A stretch of 64,000 bases of DNA from Anaerolineales bacterium (GTDB taxonomy: Bacteria; Chloroflexota; Anaerolineae; Anaerolineales; RBG-16-64-43): assembly GCA_016928575.1 (NCBI GenBank), contig JAFGKK010000057.1, positions 29,386 to 93,385 of the forward strand, read 5' to 3'. Shown in pieces: positions 63,381 through 64,000 of this stretch (its first letter is position 1; every line of letters begins with the position of its first letter). Both the position numbers and the translations under genes were made by a program. The notes below the pieces were generated by a model, which saw nothing but the letters and a program-made list of their open reading frames with translations, was not told the origin of the DNA and made no database searches.

Positions 63381-64000
63381 AGCCCTGGAAAGCCTGACCT
63401 CCAACAAGCTGCGTTCCGGACTGACCATGCTCGGGATCGTCATCGGCGTCGGCGCGGTCATCGCCATGCTCTCGGTCGGACAGGGCGCTTCGGCCACCAT
63501 CTCCGGCTCGATCAATTCCATCGGCACCAACCTGATCTTCGTAATCGGCGTGGCCGACGAGGACGTCACCGTCCGCAGGCCGCTGACGCTCGAAGATGCG
63601 CAGGCGATCGGCGACCCGCTGAACGCGCCCTCGATCCTTTTGACCTCGGTTGTGTACCAGCTGGGAAGGATCAAAGTCTCGGCGGCCGGGGAGACGGTGA
63701 CCATGGCCGTCACCGCCGTAACCTCCGCCTACGATGAAATCCGCAACCTCGACATGGCGGAAGGGGAATTTCTCACCGAGGTGCACATGAACGGACGGGC
63801 TTCGGTGGCGATCTTGGGGATGACCACCGCCGAGAACCTGTTCGGCCGGACGGAAGGCTTGGTCGGGGAATCCGTGCGCATCCAAGGCCAACCTTTCCGA
63901 GTCATCGGCATCCAGGCCTCCAAGGGCGGCAGCGGATTCTCGGATGCGGACGACATTGTGTACGTACCGTATACCACTGCCGTCAGCCGGTTGGCCCAGC
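63355..64000 (+). CDS. MacB/FtsX-type ABC transporter permease (partial, runs off the window)
   Basis: The visible 215 residues start MFLTQNLREALESLTSNKLRSGLTMLGIVIGVGAVIAML, the characteristic MacB/FtsX N-terminal amphipathic region and first membrane helix. A large extracytoplasmic MacB-PCD domain follows (SINSIGTNLIFVIG, ILGMTTAENLFG, GQPFRVIGI, DDIVYVPYTTA). Further helices must lie beyond 64000. The ATG sits inside the end of the ATPase gene with GAGGAGGA upstream, so translation is coupled. Confidence 0.93.

Overview
The window is about 62% GC and gene-dense. It looks like a chromosomal segment of a Chloroflexota bacterium, probably class Anaerolineae. This is an inference from gene content: a MalT-type LuxR regulator, Thr/Pro-linker lipoproteins, a T-box-controlled leuS, membrane PAS/GAF/GGDEF proteins, a chlD-type frameshift gene, and the rpsB-tsf-pyrH-frr-uppS-cdsA order. 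No phage, IS transposase, CRISPR array or rRNA was found.

Layout. 1-3.9 kb: trmFO, a secreted M28 peptidase and a GT87-like membrane mannosyltransferase. 3.9-4.2 kb: two tRNA-Ala genes, each with its own promoter. 4.3-16.1 kb (minus strand): two paralogous membrane diguanylate cyclases, an MFS exporter, a rifampicin-phosphotransferase-like dikinase with a coupled 100-aa protein, and a large LuxR/MalT-type regulator. 16.1-21.6 kb (plus): a perfect 33-bp palindrome, a strong promoter, a leucine T-box, leuS with a basic N-terminal extension, and an orphan GAF histidine kinase. 21.9-31.2 kb (minus): metallophosphoesterase, tRNA-Ser(CGA), beta-CASP nuclease, RNase D, a lower-GC sugar/membrane block (two sibling glycosyltransferases, one internally shortened, plus a polytopic membrane protein) and metG. 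31.3-35.2 kb (minus): DUF1801 protein, lipoprotein, primary sigma factor and YceD with a basic tail.

35.2-41 kb (plus): a small membrane protein, a solo MEMO1 protein overlapping priA, then a locus of unknown function (a Ser/Gly/Trp repeat protein, a 248-aa membrane protein, a 112-aa membrane protein, and a gene interrupted by two in-frame amber codons). 41.2-46.3 kb (plus): the translation/envelope operon rpsB-tsf / pyrH-frr-uppS-cdsA, led by five consecutive hairpins. 46.4-51.0 kb (minus): chlI/chlD chelatase genes joined by a textbook -1 frameshift signal, an S49 peptidase and its overlapping partner. 51.0-54.6 kb (plus): rpsA and an ECF sigma/anti-sigma/membrane-protein operon. 55.2-60.9 kb (minus): CoaE-GNAT fusion, a PP2C-like/beta-propeller membrane protein and a GltD-like oxidoreductase. 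61.2-64.0 kb (plus): a MacAB-type export operon running off the end.

Most notable: (i) a complete programmed -1 frameshift cassette, with slippery A-AAA-AAG, a 0-frame stop in the spacer and a 7-bp GC hairpin 9 nt downstream, giving both chelatase subunits from one gene; (ii) a hairpin-array leader before rpsB with a recurring ATAGG motif; (iii) a gene carrying two in-frame UAG codons, and elsewhere a degenerate tRNA-Ser half whose anticodon loop reads CUA; (iv) domain fusions on housekeeping enzymes (Zn-ribbon-UMP kinase, CoaE-GNAT, histone-H1-like tails on LeuRS and YceD); (v) recurrent -10 boxes 6-8 nt from start codons, implying leaderless mRNAs.
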